From Oscillospiraceae bacterium (lineage in GTDB: Bacteria > Bacillota > Clostridia > Oscillospirales > Acutalibacteraceae), in NCBI GenBank assembly GCA_031256825.1, contig JAIRPV010000027.1, forward strand, positions 21,320 to 85,319: 64,000 nt of DNA. The letters are read 5' to 3'. Positions 8,734 through 16,577 of the stretch are shown piece by piece. Position 1 is the stretch's first letter. Each line of letters opens with the position of its first letter. The translations under genes were made by a program, and so were the position numbers. Under the pieces are notes generated by a model that saw only the letters and a program-made list of their open reading frames with translations, did no database searches and was not told the DNA's origin.

Positions 8734-9324
8734 ATGCCAACCGCGCCGCGCAACCGGCAGGAGTTCCTGCGCATGCAGGAGCAGGCTGTGGCTGCCGCCC
8801 GCGACATGCAGCGCCGCGCCACGCTGCCTGTGCCGCCGCGCCGCCCGGCCGCGCCCCCTCCGCGCCAGCAGCCGCCGGCGCCGCCGCCGGTTCTGCACCA
8901 CCGCAGACCCTCGCAGCAGGCGCGGCAGAACGCCTCGTATGGGCGCACGCGGGACGAGGGCGCTAACCGCCGGGGGCAAAGTTGGCGGGAACCGCAGGCC
9001 TACCGGCAGCAGCCGCCGATGCACGCAGCGCCAAAACGCCCGCCGCGCGCGCCGGGGCCAGAGCGGAGGTATGGCGCGCCGCCGCCACGCAGCGCGCCGC
9101 CGCCCCCGCCGCCGGTTGCCGCAGACGTGCCGCCGCTGAGCGAATTGTTCGCGATGCTGGGCGGGTTGGGCGGATCGCCGCCGCCGCCGCCGCTGCATTT
9201 TGAAGGAGCGCCGCCGGGCGAAGACGGCGTAGACGTTACGCTGATGATGGTGCTGCTGCTGCTTTTGCGCAAGGAAAATGCCGATCAGGGGTTGATGCTG
9301 GCGCTGATGTATATCATGATGTAG
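8734..9324 (+). CDS. Proline/arginine-rich protein with hydrophobic C-terminal helix, 196 aa (unknown)
   Basis: The third gene of the set. Residues 1-130 are low-complexity and rich in Pro, Arg, Ala and Gln, hence basic and disordered. The last 60 residues contain PLSELFAMLGGLGG, a proline run, and a hydrophobic helix (VTLMMVLLLLLRKENADQ, then a Met-rich end) that could insert in or bind a membrane. It starts with ATG at 8734 after GGAGGG. Arginine-rich, low-complexity proteins of this kind occur in spore coats and nucleic-acid binding proteins, but nothing here proves either role. Confidence 0.7.
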   Translation: MPTAPRNRQEFLRMQEQAVAAARDMQRRATLPVPPRRPAAPPPRQQPPAPPPVLHHRRPSQQARQNASYGRTRDEGANRRGQSWREPQAYRQQPPMHAAPKRPPRAPGPERRYGAPPPRSAPPPPPPVAADVPPLSELFAMLGGLGGSPPPPPLHFEGAPPGEDGVDVTLMMVLLLLLRKENADQGLMLALMYIMM

Positions 9325-9355
9325 GAAAAAAAGCCAAAAATATTTTGAAAAACGA

Positions 9356-9384
9356 TTGACAGCCCGCGCCGAATGTGGTATACT
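9356..9384 (+). promoter_or_regulatory. Sigma-A promoter of the shikimate (aro) operon
   Basis: A consensus TTGACA (9356-9361), 17-bp spacer, TATACT (9379-9384). Transcription would begin near 9391 and cross the leader peptide and attenuator. Confidence 0.88.
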
Positions 9385-9412
9385 GGTAGCAATTAGTGAA
9401 AAGGAGCAGCAC

Positions 9413-9511
9413 ATGAACCGGATCAGCCCATTCAGCTTTACCCGCTTTAGCAGCTTTGCCTACGGTTGGCAGGGCGTTTGTTGGTTTGGCTGCAAGGCGG
9501 TTCGTGGGTAA
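9413..9511 (+). CDS. Aromatic-amino-acid leader peptide (32 aa), attenuation sensor of the aro operon
   Basis: A short open frame starting at ATG 9413, eight bases after AAGGAG, encodes 32 residues of which eight are aromatic: five Phe (positions 7, 9, 12, 15, 25), one Tyr (17) and two Trp (19, 24). It sits between the operon promoter and a strong intrinsic terminator, ahead of DAHP synthase. This is the architecture of ribosome-mediated attenuation as in E. coli pheA/trp leaders: when charged aromatic tRNAs are scarce the ribosome stalls in the leader and the terminator does not form. The Phe bias fits an operon containing pheA but no tyrA or trp genes. No T-box motif is visible. The assignment rests on composition and context. 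Confidence 0.85.
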   Translation: MNRISPFSFTRFSSFAYGWQGVCWFGCKAVRG

Positions 9512-9530
9512 TCCTCACAGAATTAGCTCT

Positions 9531-9562
9531 CCTCCGCAGTCAACCGACTGCGGGGGTTTTTT
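9531..9562 (+). terminator. Attenuator terminator of the aro operon leader
   Basis: CCTCCGCAGTC, AACC loop, GACTGCGGGGG (11 pairs with one T-G), followed by six T. It lies 20 nt after the leader-peptide stop and 41 nt before aroF. Confidence 0.9.
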
Positions 9563-9603
9563 ATTGGACAGCAGATTGGTAAGCAAAGAAAGGGGCGCTC
9601 CAC

Positions 9604-10605
9604 ATGATAGTCATCTTAAAACAAAACCACGACCAAAAGCAGCTCGAGGAGCTGCGCGCCTGGCTGGAAGAGCAGGAGATCAGCATTCAGGTGAACCATG
9701 GCGTGCATTCCACGGTGCTCGGGCTGATTGGCGACACCTCGCAGGTGGACTCCGACCTCATCGAGGCGCTGGATATCGTGGAAGCGGTTAAGCGCGTGCA
9801 GGAACCCTATAAGAAGGCGAACCGCAAGTTTCATCCGCAAAATTCCGTTGTTACCGTTGGCGGCGTGCCCGTTGGCGGCGGCGGCTTTGTTGTGATGGCG
9901 GGGCCTTGCTCGGTGGAGTCGCGCGAGCAGCTGTGCGAGGTGGCGCAGGCTGTGAAGGCTTCGGGCGCGCAGATTTTGCGGGGCGGCGCCTTTAAGCCGC
10001 GCACTTCGCCTTATGCCTTTCAAGGCATGCGCGAAAGCGGCATCGACTTGCTGCTCGAGGCGAAAAAGCTCACAGGGTTGCCGATTGTGACGGAAATCAT
10101 GGACATTTCGCATCTGGATTCTTTTGCGCAGGTGGATTGTATCCAGGTGGGCGCGCGGAATATGCAGAATTTTGAGCTGCTCAAGGAACTGGGGCGCAGC
10201 AAAACGCCGGTGCTCCTGAAGCGCGGGCTTTCATCCACGATACAGGAATGGCTCATGTCGGCGGAGTACATCATGGCGGGCGGCAACGAAAACGTGATCC
10301 TCTGCGAGCGCGGCATACGGACATTCGAGACCGCCACGCGCAATACCTTTGATATTTCGGCCGTGCCGGTGCTGCGGGAGCATTCGCACCTGCCCGTGAT
10401 TATGGATCCGAGCCACGCGACGGGGGTTGCGCGGTATGTGAAACCGCTGGCCGTTGCGGCGGCGGCCATTGGCGCGGACGGGCTGATGATTGAGGTGCAC
10501 AACAACCCCGCAAAGGCGCTGTGCGACGGGCCGCAATCGCTTACGCCGGAGCAGTTCGACGACACGATGCGCAGCGTGAACGCCGTGCTGGCGGCACGGA
10601 GGTAG
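9604..10605 (+). CDS. aroF: 3-deoxy-7-phosphoheptulonate (DAHP) synthase, AroF/AroG type I-beta
   Basis: Condenses phosphoenolpyruvate with erythrose 4-phosphate to DAHP, the first step of the shikimate pathway. The 333 residues comprise an N-terminal ferredoxin-like regulatory domain (1-75, opening MIVILKQNHDQKQLEEL), typical of the I-beta class, and a TIM barrel with the signatures GPCSVES (about 98-104), RGGAFKPRTSPYAFQG, QVGARNMQNFELLKE, KRGLSST and DPSHATG. Length and motifs are normal. It is the first structural gene after the aromatic leader attenuator, so both attenuation and probably allosteric inhibition through the N-terminal domain control flux. A ribosome site (AAAGGGG) precedes the ATG; aroB follows after 7 bp. 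Confidence 0.95.
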   Translation: MIVILKQNHDQKQLEELRAWLEEQEISIQVNHGVHSTVLGLIGDTSQVDSDLIEALDIVEAVKRVQEPYKKANRKFHPQNSVVTVGGVPVGGGGFVVMAGPCSVESREQLCEVAQAVKASGAQILRGGAFKPRTSPYAFQGMRESGIDLLLEAKKLTGLPIVTEIMDISHLDSFAQVDCIQVGARNMQNFELLKELGRSKTPVLLKRGLSSTIQEWLMSAEYIMAGGNENVILCERGIRTFETATRNTFDISAVPVLREHSHLPVIMDPSHATGVARYVKPLAVAAAAIGADGLMIEVHNNPAKALCDGPQSLTPEQFDDTMRSVNAVLAARR

Positions 10606-10612
10606 CGCGGCA

Positions 10613-11650
10613 ATGACAAAAGTGGAGGTTCCGCTGGGGGAGCGGGCGTATGACGTCGTGATCGATCCGGGCATTTTGTGTAAAGCGGCAGAGCTTTACA
10701 CCTCGGTTATCCCGGGAAAAAAAGCGCTGCTGGTATCCGATCAAACGGTCTATCACCTTTATGGCGCAGGGGTTTCAGCGGCTTTGGCCGCAGCGGGGAT
10801 TGAACTGGCCGTTTATACATTCCCGCCGGGGGAGGCAAGTAAATCCCTTTACACCTATGAACAGATCCTGAACGCTGCCGCCGCGTTTCAGCTGACCAAC
10901 AGCGACGCGTTCCTTGCGCTGGGCGGGGGTGTGACCGGCGATTTGACAGGATTTGCCGCAGCGACGTATCACCGCGGGATTCGATTTGTGCAGATGCCGA
11001 CCACACTGCTGGCGATGGTGGATTCTTCGGTGGGGGGCAAAACAGGGGTGAATCTGGCGGCGGGCAAGAACCTGGCGGGGGCCTTCTGGCAGCCGCGGCT
11101 GGTGCTTTGCGATCCCCTGCTGCTGCGCACGCTCCCGCCGGAGCAATATGCCGACGGGTTGGCGGAATGCCTGAAATATGGCGTTCTTTGGGACGAGGTG
11201 CTGTTTGCGCAGCTGGAGCGGGGCGCGCTGTTTCAGGTGACGGAACGGCAGATTGCGCGATGTGTTGAGCTGAAGCGTGACGTGGTGCTGCGCGACGAGC
11301 GCGACAAAGGGCAGCGGCAGCTGCTGAACCTTGGCCACACCATCGGCCACGCGATAGAGCAGGCCAGCGGTTTTGCCATTGGCCACGGCGCAGCGGTTGG
11401 CCTGGGCATGCTGATGATTGCCGGGCTGTTTTGCCCGGAAATATCGGGCAGGATCCGCCGCGCGCTGCGGGAGAATGGGCTGCCGACAGAATGGGATGGA
11501 TCGAGGGAGGACATCGCCCGCGCGCTTTTGCAGGATAAAAAACGCGCCGGGGATGCGATTGATCTTGTGATTCCTCTTCGCATTGGAGCCTGCGAACTGC
11601 GGCGGATGCCGATTGGGGCGGTGAAAAATTTGTGGGAGGAGCAGCTATGA
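10613..11650 (+). CDS. aroB: 3-dehydroquinate synthase
   Basis: Converts DAHP to 3-dehydroquinate using NAD and a divalent metal. The 345 residues show the NAD-binding core (FLALGGGVTGDLTGFAAATYHRG), the substrate motif MPTTLLAMVDSSVGGKTGVN, and the metal ligands in GLAECLKYGV and LNLGHTIGHAIE plus GHGAAVGLGM. It starts 7 bp after aroF and its stop overlaps the aroA start as ATGA at 11647, implying translational coupling. A 22-nt palindrome of the TGTAAAG-N8-CTTTACA family lies inside the gene at 10679-10700. Confidence 0.95.
   Translation: MTKVEVPLGERAYDVVIDPGILCKAAELYTSVIPGKKALLVSDQTVYHLYGAGVSAALAAAGIELAVYTFPPGEASKSLYTYEQILNAAAAFQLTNSDAFLALGGGVTGDLTGFAAATYHRGIRFVQMPTTLLAMVDSSVGGKTGVNLAAGKNLAGAFWQPRLVLCDPLLLRTLPPEQYADGLAECLKYGVLWDEVLFAQLERGALFQVTERQIARCVELKRDVVLRDERDKGQRQLLNLGHTIGHAIEQASGFAIGHGAAVGLGMLMIAGLFCPEISGRIRRALRENGLPTEWDGSREDIARALLQDKKRAGDAIDLVIPLRIGACELRRMPIGAVKNLWEEQL
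10679..10700. repeat. 22-nt palindrome, TGTAAAG-N8-CTTTACA (in aroB)
   Basis: Left arm TGTAAAG, right arm CTTTACA, spacer 8; the flanking G and C extend the pairing by one. It belongs to a family also found at 13240, 31093 and 33789, with degenerate copies listed in the findings. Confidence 0.75.
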
Positions 11651-12780
11651 CGACACGTTTGCGCGCTAGCACACTGTCGGGAGAAATCGATGCGCTCCCG
11701 TCTAAGTATGACATGCACCGCCTGATGATTGCGGCCCATTTGGCGGGAATGGATGTCACAAGTTGGCCAACGCCGTCGGACGACATTGCCGCGACGCGGG
11801 ATTGTTTGCTATCAAATGACAGAAAAAATTGCCGCGAAAGCGGTTCTACGCTGCGATTTTTGCTGCCTGTCATGGCCGCGCTTGACAAGGCCTGCACCTT
11901 TACAGGGACGGGGCGGCTGCCCAAAAGGCCCATAGAACCGCTGATTGCGCTATTGCGCGCCCATGGCTGCGAAGTCAGCGCGACAAGTGTTCCGCTTGTC
12001 ATTCGGGGGAAATTGCGCCCGGGTCGGTTTGAACTGCCGGGGAATATCAGTTCGCAGTTTGTGACAGGCCTTCTCTTTGCGCTGCCGTTATTGGAAGACG
12101 CGAGCGAAATTGTGCTGACCAGCCCTCTGGAGTCGGCAGGATATGTGGAAATGACGCTGTGCACGCTGCGAAAATTCGGGATTATTGTTGAAATAACGAG
12201 AAACGGGTACCGAATCGAGCCGCAGCGCTACCGCCCGACGGACGCGACGCAACCGGAGGGGGACTGGTCGAACGCGGCGTTTTGGTTGGCGGCAGGGGTG
12301 AATGTGACAGGATTAAACGAGAATTCGCCGCAACCCGATCGAGAAATACAACATTTATTGCGGCAAATGGGCTTTCCGCGGAGGGGAATCGTTATGGATG
12401 CGGCGCAGTGCCCGGATTTGGCGCCGCTGATGGCGGCGATTATGGCTTCGGCGCAGGGCGAAAGCCGAATCATCCACGCGGCGCGGCTGCGGCTGAAAGA
12501 GAGCGATCGGTTGCACGCAATGGCGGAAAATCTCAACGCGCTGGGCGGAAATGTGACAGAACTGCCCGACGGATTGGTGATTCAGGGACGGCAATTGAGG
12601 GGCGGCGTTGTGGAAAGTTTCAACGATCATCGCGTTGCAATGGCGATGGCGATTGCTGCGCTATCTTGCGAAGGCGCGGTGACGCTGCGTGGCGCTGAAG
12701 CGGTGCAAAAGAGTTATCCGCGATTTTGGGAAGATTATCAACGACTAGGAGGCCGATATGAGCTCGAGATTTGGGAATAA
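11647..12780 (+). CDS. aroA: 3-phosphoshikimate 1-carboxyvinyltransferase (EPSP synthase), short form
   Basis: Transfers enolpyruvate from PEP to shikimate 3-phosphate. At 377 residues it is shorter than the roughly 430 of E. coli. Conserved blocks are present: RESGSTLRFLLPV (PEP/S3P loop), RLPKRPIEPL, ISSQFVTGLLFALPLL, LKESDRLHAMAENLNALGG, FNDHRVAMAMAIAAL and KSYPRFWEDYQRLGG. One oddity is the N-terminal S3P-binding loop, which reads PSKYDMHR where family members normally have a serine after the lysine (PSKSxxxR); the codon is TAT, one base from TCT. The start ATG overlaps the aroB stop. The 3' end overlaps aroC by 23 bp. Confidence 0.93.
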   Translation: MTTRLRASTLSGEIDALPSKYDMHRLMIAAHLAGMDVTSWPTPSDDIAATRDCLLSNDRKNCRESGSTLRFLLPVMAALDKACTFTGTGRLPKRPIEPLIALLRAHGCEVSATSVPLVIRGKLRPGRFELPGNISSQFVTGLLFALPLLEDASEIVLTSPLESAGYVEMTLCTLRKFGIIVEITRNGYRIEPQRYRPTDATQPEGDWSNAAFWLAAGVNVTGLNENSPQPDREIQHLLRQMGFPRRGIVMDAAQCPDLAPLMAAIMASAQGESRIIHAARLRLKESDRLHAMAENLNALGGNVTELPDGLVIQGRQLRGGVVESFNDHRVAMAMAIAALSCEGAVTLRGAEAVQKSYPRFWEDYQRLGGRYELEIWE

Positions 12781-13735
12781 TGTCACATTTTCGGTGTTTG
12801 GGCAGTCGCATTCCGAGGCAATTGGCGTTGTGATCGACGGCTTGCCTGCCGGGGAGGCCATCGATATGCAGCAGGTGCAGGCGTTCATGGACCGGCGCGC
12901 GCCGGGGAACCGCCCGAGCGACACGCCGCGCCGCGAAGCGGATGTGCCGCGGGTGCTGTCCGGCCTGGTGCACCATGTTACGTGCGGCGCGCCGCTGTGC
13001 GCGGTGATCCAAAACACGGACACCCATCCAGAGGACTACGAAAAATTGCGGGACATCCCGCGGCCGGGGCATGCGGATTACCCGTTGCGGGTCAAATTTC
13101 AGGGATTTCAGGATATCCGGGGGGGAGGGCACGCCTCCGGGCGGCTGACGGCCCCGCTTTGCTTTGCCGGGGCGGTTTGCGCGCAGATTTTGGCGCGTAA
13201 AGGGATTGAACTTGTCGCGCGAATTGTTGAAATGGGAGATGTAAAGGCCGCGGCCTTTACAGGGGATTCGGTGGGCGGCGTGATTGAGTGCGAGGCGCGG
13301 GGGCTGCCTGCCGGATTGGGCGAGCCGATGTTCGGGGGGGTGGAAAATCGGCTGGCAGCGGCAATTTTTGGGATACCGGCGGTTCGCGGGATCGAATTTG
13401 GTGCGGGATTTGCGGCGGCGCGAATGAAAGGATCAGAGCACAACGACGCGTATCGGCTGGAAGGCGAGCAGGTGCGGACCGCAACCAACCACCATGGCGG
13501 CGTGCTGGGAGGCGTTACGACAGGCATGCCGCTGGTGTTTCGAATCGCGATCAAGCCGACGCCGTCGATTGCGCGGACACAGACGACCGTGGATTTTGCG
13601 CGGAACCGGGAAACGGAGCTGGCCGTCGGCGGGCGGCATGACGTGTGCATTGTGCCGCGCGTGGTGCCGGTGGCGGAGGCTGTGACGGCATGCGTTTTGC
13701 TGGATTTGCTTTTGGATGCGAAAGGAGTATTTTGA
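12758..13735 (+). CDS. aroC: Chorismate synthase
   Basis: Forms chorismate from EPSP by FMN-dependent 1,4-elimination. Family signatures are clear in the 325 residues: FGNNVTFSVFGQSHSEAIGVVIDGLP at the N-terminus (the GxSHG-type motif reads GQSHSE here), RRAPGNRPSDTPRREAD, the loop RPGHADYPLRVKF, RGGGHASGRLTA, and the C-terminal NRETELAVGGRHDVCIVPR. It is somewhat shorter than the usual 350-390 residues. AGGAGG lies upstream inside aroA, and the stop overlaps the pheA start (ATGA at 13735). It contains a perfect 22-nt palindrome at 13240-13261 and a degenerate copy at 13196-13217. Confidence 0.95.
   Translation: MSSRFGNNVTFSVFGQSHSEAIGVVIDGLPAGEAIDMQQVQAFMDRRAPGNRPSDTPRREADVPRVLSGLVHHVTCGAPLCAVIQNTDTHPEDYEKLRDIPRPGHADYPLRVKFQGFQDIRGGGHASGRLTAPLCFAGAVCAQILARKGIELVARIVEMGDVKAAAFTGDSVGGVIECEARGLPAGLGEPMFGGVENRLAAAIFGIPAVRGIEFGAGFAAARMKGSEHNDAYRLEGEQVRTATNHHGGVLGGVTTGMPLVFRIAIKPTPSIARTQTTVDFARNRETELAVGGRHDVCIVPRVVPVAEAVTACVLLDLLLDAKGVF
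13240..13261. repeat. 22-nt perfect palindrome, TGTAAAG-N8-CTTTACA (in aroC)
   Basis: All 22 bases are self-complementary, the spacer being GCCGCGGC. It uses a rare-looking GTA valine codon in a GC-rich gene. Same family as 10679, 31093 and 33789. Confidence 0.8.
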
Positions 13736-14889
13736 TGCCGCTGGATGAAATTCGACAGGAAATCGACGCGATCGACAATGAACTTGCTTTGCTGTTTCAG
13801 CGCCGTATGGCGTTAACAGGCGAAGTTGCCCGGGAAAAGAGACAGTCTGGCGGGCCGATTTTGCGGCGCGAGCGGGAAGAAGCAATCCTGGAGCGCCTTG
13901 GCGCGGGCATGCCGTTGACGACAAAATCGGCGCTGAATCAACTTTATTCGACCATATTCCGCTTGAGCCGCGGGCGGCAGATGTCGCTGATGGACGGGGA
14001 AGAATGTGGGATACGGCAGGAAATTGCGGCGGCGCGGGAGCGCGGGAGCGCGGGATTTCCCGGCGTGGGCAGCGTAGCGTGCCAGGGGATTCGTGGAGCA
14101 TATTCACATATTGCGGCGCAGCAACTGTTTTCTGAGCCGAATGTGGTGTTTCTTCGCACTTTTGACGCTGTTTTTCGCGCAGTAGAATGCGGACTTTGCC
14201 GCTATGGCGTGTTACCGATCGAAAACAGCACCTATGGCAGCGTGACGCAGGTCTATGACCTGTTAAAGCGCCACAGCTGCTCGATCGTGCGCGCGCTGCG
14301 GCTGCCCATTGATCATTGTCTGCTGAGCCGCGCTAAATTCCTAAAGGATGTAAAAGAAATCTATTCGCACGAGCAGGCTCTTGGGCAATGTGCTGAATTT
14401 TTGGAAAAATTAGGGAAGCATGTGGCCATCACGGTGTGCGAAAACACCGCCGTAGCGGCGCGCATGGCAGCGGAATCGGGCAGGGAAGACGTGGCGGCGA
14501 TTTCATCGGAGGAATGCGCGGAACTTTACGGGTTGCGCGTGCTAAAGCGGAGCATTCAACGGGAAGCGCGCAATGAGACGCGGTTTATCTGCATTGCGCG
14601 GCAGCCGGAGCTGTTTCCCGAGGCAAATCGATGCAGCGTTCTGTTGTCATTACAACATCGACCGGGTTCATTGGCCGAACTGCTGCAATTGCCCGCCGCT
14701 TTGGGGATTAATCTCACAAAACTGGAGAATCGCCCGGCGCCGGGCCGTGAGTTTGAGTTTTTATTTTATCTTGATTTGGAGTGTGACGCGTCACAGCCTG
14801 AAACTGTCGATTTTCTGGAGCGCATGGCACAACTGAGCGAGGCGTTCACATTTTTGGGCAGTTACCGAGAAATGGGAGGGATTCTATGA
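13735..14889 (+). CDS. pheA: Bifunctional chorismate mutase / prephenate dehydratase (P-protein)
   Basis: Converts chorismate to prephenate and then phenylpyruvate, the precursor of phenylalanine. The 384 residues contain an AroQ-type chorismate mutase (1-90: LDEIRQEIDAIDNELALLFQ and RMALTGEVAREKR), a prephenate dehydratase domain (about 115-295, with GIRGAYSHIAAQQ, PIENSTYGSV and the catalytic NETRF) and a C-terminal ACT domain (about 300-384) with an ENRP variant of the Phe-binding ESRP motif, so feedback inhibition by Phe is likely. The start at 13735 overlaps the aroC stop. Its presence explains the Phe-rich leader peptide of the operon. No tyrA is present nearby. Confidence 0.93.
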   Translation: MPLDEIRQEIDAIDNELALLFQRRMALTGEVAREKRQSGGPILRREREEAILERLGAGMPLTTKSALNQLYSTIFRLSRGRQMSLMDGEECGIRQEIAAARERGSAGFPGVGSVACQGIRGAYSHIAAQQLFSEPNVVFLRTFDAVFRAVECGLCRYGVLPIENSTYGSVTQVYDLLKRHSCSIVRALRLPIDHCLLSRAKFLKDVKEIYSHEQALGQCAEFLEKLGKHVAITVCENTAVAARMAAESGREDVAAISSEECAELYGLRVLKRSIQREARNETRFICIARQPELFPEANRCSVLLSLQHRPGSLAELLQLPAALGINLTKLENRPAPGREFEFLFYLDLECDASQPETVDFLERMAQLSEAFTFLGSYREMGGIL

Positions 14890-15356
14890 CGATATCAGTC
14901 GAAATTGCGCGAAAAAGAGGGCTGCGAAAGCTAATTGCCATGCAACGCGCGGCGTTCCGGCCGCTTTATCAGCTTTACCGCGATGAAGGAAGCCCTTATT
15001 TGCGCGGGCGAAAAGAACACGCTGAATGGCTGAAGCGAACGGATCGTTATGTTTATCAGATTTGCGCGGATGGCAAGTGTTGCGGCGGAATTGTTGCATT
15101 TGAACGAGAGAATGGGGTATTTTATCTGGCGCGTTTGTATATTTTGCCGAATATGCAGGGCAAAGGCGTTGGCGCGCAAGCAATTGCCCTGTTGGAAGCG
15201 GAGCTGCCGCAGGCGCGCAAGTGGAGCGTGGATTTCCCGGCGGATCAGCCGCAGAACAGGCGCTGTTATGAGAAGGCGGGGTACCGCGACACAGGGCTGA
15301 CAAGGCAAATCAATGAACGATTGACTTTGGCGATTTACGAGAAAGAAGTGAACTGA
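14886..15356 (+). CDS. GNAT-family N-acetyltransferase embedded in the aro operon
   Basis: A 156-residue acetyltransferase with the acetyl-CoA signature LPNMQGKGVGAQAI (about 91-104) and a C-terminal NRRCYEKAGY motif. The N-terminal half (MQRAAFRPLYQLYRD) resembles small-molecule rather than ribosomal-protein acetyltransferases. The substrate is unknown. It starts inside the pheA stop (ATGA) and its stop directly abuts the aroE/K start, so it is a true member of the operon and coexpressed with aromatic synthesis. Its position might reflect modification of an aromatic metabolite, but operon membership alone cannot show this. Confidence 0.88.
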   Translation: MTISVEIARKRGLRKLIAMQRAAFRPLYQLYRDEGSPYLRGRKEHAEWLKRTDRYVYQICADGKCCGGIVAFERENGVFYLARLYILPNMQGKGVGAQAIALLEAELPQARKWSVDFPADQPQNRRCYEKAGYRDTGLTRQINERLTLAIYEKEVN

Positions 15357-16577
15357 ATGCAATACGCTTTAATTGGCGAACATCTGGGGCACAGTTATTC
15401 GCCGGAAATTCACAAAATGATTGGGGGCTATGACTATGCGCTGGCGCCAATGCCGCCGGAAGCGTTGCCTGAGTTTTTTGCGCGGCGGGATTTTCAGGGA
15501 ATTAATGTGACGATTCCTTACAAAAAAGCGGTCATGCCCTTTTGCGACACCCTTGGGGAAACCGCAAAACGCGTTGGCAGTGTGAATACAATTCTCAAAA
15601 GGGCCGATGGCAGCCTGTTTGGAGACAACACCGACCCGGCGGGCTTTTGTTTTATGCTGCAAAGCGCTAATATTTCGATGGAGAGCCGCCATGTGCTGGT
15701 TTTGGGCGGAGGCGGGGCTTCGCTAACGGTGCAGCTTGCTGCTTCGGAGGCTCGGGCGGCAAGCGTTTCAGTGGCAGAATTGGGCGGCGCGTTGAATTAC
15801 GAAAATATTTATGAGGCATGCGCACAGGCGCAGGTGATCATCAACGCAACGCCTGTGGGGATGTTCCCCAAAACAGACGCGAAACTTGTCGATTTGGAAC
15901 GATTTCCGCGCTGTGAAGCGGTAGCGGATTTGATCTACAACCCGCTGCGCACCAAATTGTTGCAGCAAGCGAAAGCGCTTGGCCTACGGCACGTGAATGG
16001 GTTGGGCATGCTGGTTGCGCAGGCGGCGGCGGCCGCCGAGATCTTTACAGGAATCCGACAGGGGGCAGAAAAAATTGACGAAATATATCGAAAATTATAT
16101 AATAAAACCGAAAATTGGGTTATTATCGGCATGCCGGGGGCGGGCAAGAGCACGGTTGGAACCGAGTTGGCGCGGCGGAGCGGCCGGAAATTTATTGATG
16201 TGGACTGGGAAATTGAGCGGCGCGCGGGGCTTTCTTGCGGGGAGATCATCACACAGCGGGGCGAAGAACAATTTCGCGCGCTGGAGTGTGAAGTTGTGCG
16301 GGAGCTGGGCGCGCGAACCGGTTTGGTGATTGCGACGGGGGGCGGCACAGTGTTAAAGGATGAAAATGTTTTTGCGCTGCGGCAAAACGGGAAGCTGCTC
16401 TGGATTCGGCGCGGCGCTGACCGGCTTGCCACGTTTGAGCGGCCGCTTTCGAAAAATCTGCGGGAGATGGAGCAAACGCGGCGGCCTTTTTATGAAAAGG
16501 CGGCGGATGCGACAATTTTACACGATGAAAATTGGGAGCGTTTGCAACTGCGGGCGTGGGAGGTGTTTCACGCATGA
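15357..16577 (+). CDS. aroE-aroK: Fused shikimate dehydrogenase - shikimate kinase (AroE-AroK)
   Basis: One 406-residue polypeptide carries two consecutive pathway enzymes. Residues 1-250 are shikimate dehydrogenase: HSYSPEIHKM, the catalytic lysine motif INVTIPYKK, GDNTDPAGF, the NADP-binding VLGGGGASLT and the late NATPVGMFP. After a short hinge (YRKLYNKTEN) residues 253-406 are shikimate kinase: Walker A GMPGAGKST (258-266), DVDWEIE for substrate and magnesium, ATGGGTV, and the lid RPLSKN. There is no internal stop or restart, so this is a genuine fusion, not two overlapping genes. It would channel dehydroshikimate to shikimate 3-phosphate for AroA. The stop overlaps aroQ (ATGA). Confidence 0.94.
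   Translation: MQYALIGEHLGHSYSPEIHKMIGGYDYALAPMPPEALPEFFARRDFQGINVTIPYKKAVMPFCDTLGETAKRVGSVNTILKRADGSLFGDNTDPAGFCFMLQSANISMESRHVLVLGGGGASLTVQLAASEARAASVSVAELGGALNYENIYEACAQAQVIINATPVGMFPKTDAKLVDLERFPRCEAVADLIYNPLRTKLLQQAKALGLRHVNGLGMLVAQAAAAAEIFTGIRQGAEKIDEIYRKLYNKTENWVIIGMPGAGKSTVGTELARRSGRKFIDVDWEIERRAGLSCGEIITQRGEEQFRALECEVVRELGARTGLVIATGGGTVLKDENVFALRQNGKLLWIRRGADRLATFERPLSKNLREMEQTRRPFYEKAADATILHDENWERLQLRAWEVFHA

Noticed and set aside
9385..9603. T-box riboswitch upstream of aroF.
   Set aside because: No T-box antiterminator consensus or specifier loop; the aromatic-codon leader peptide explains the region better.
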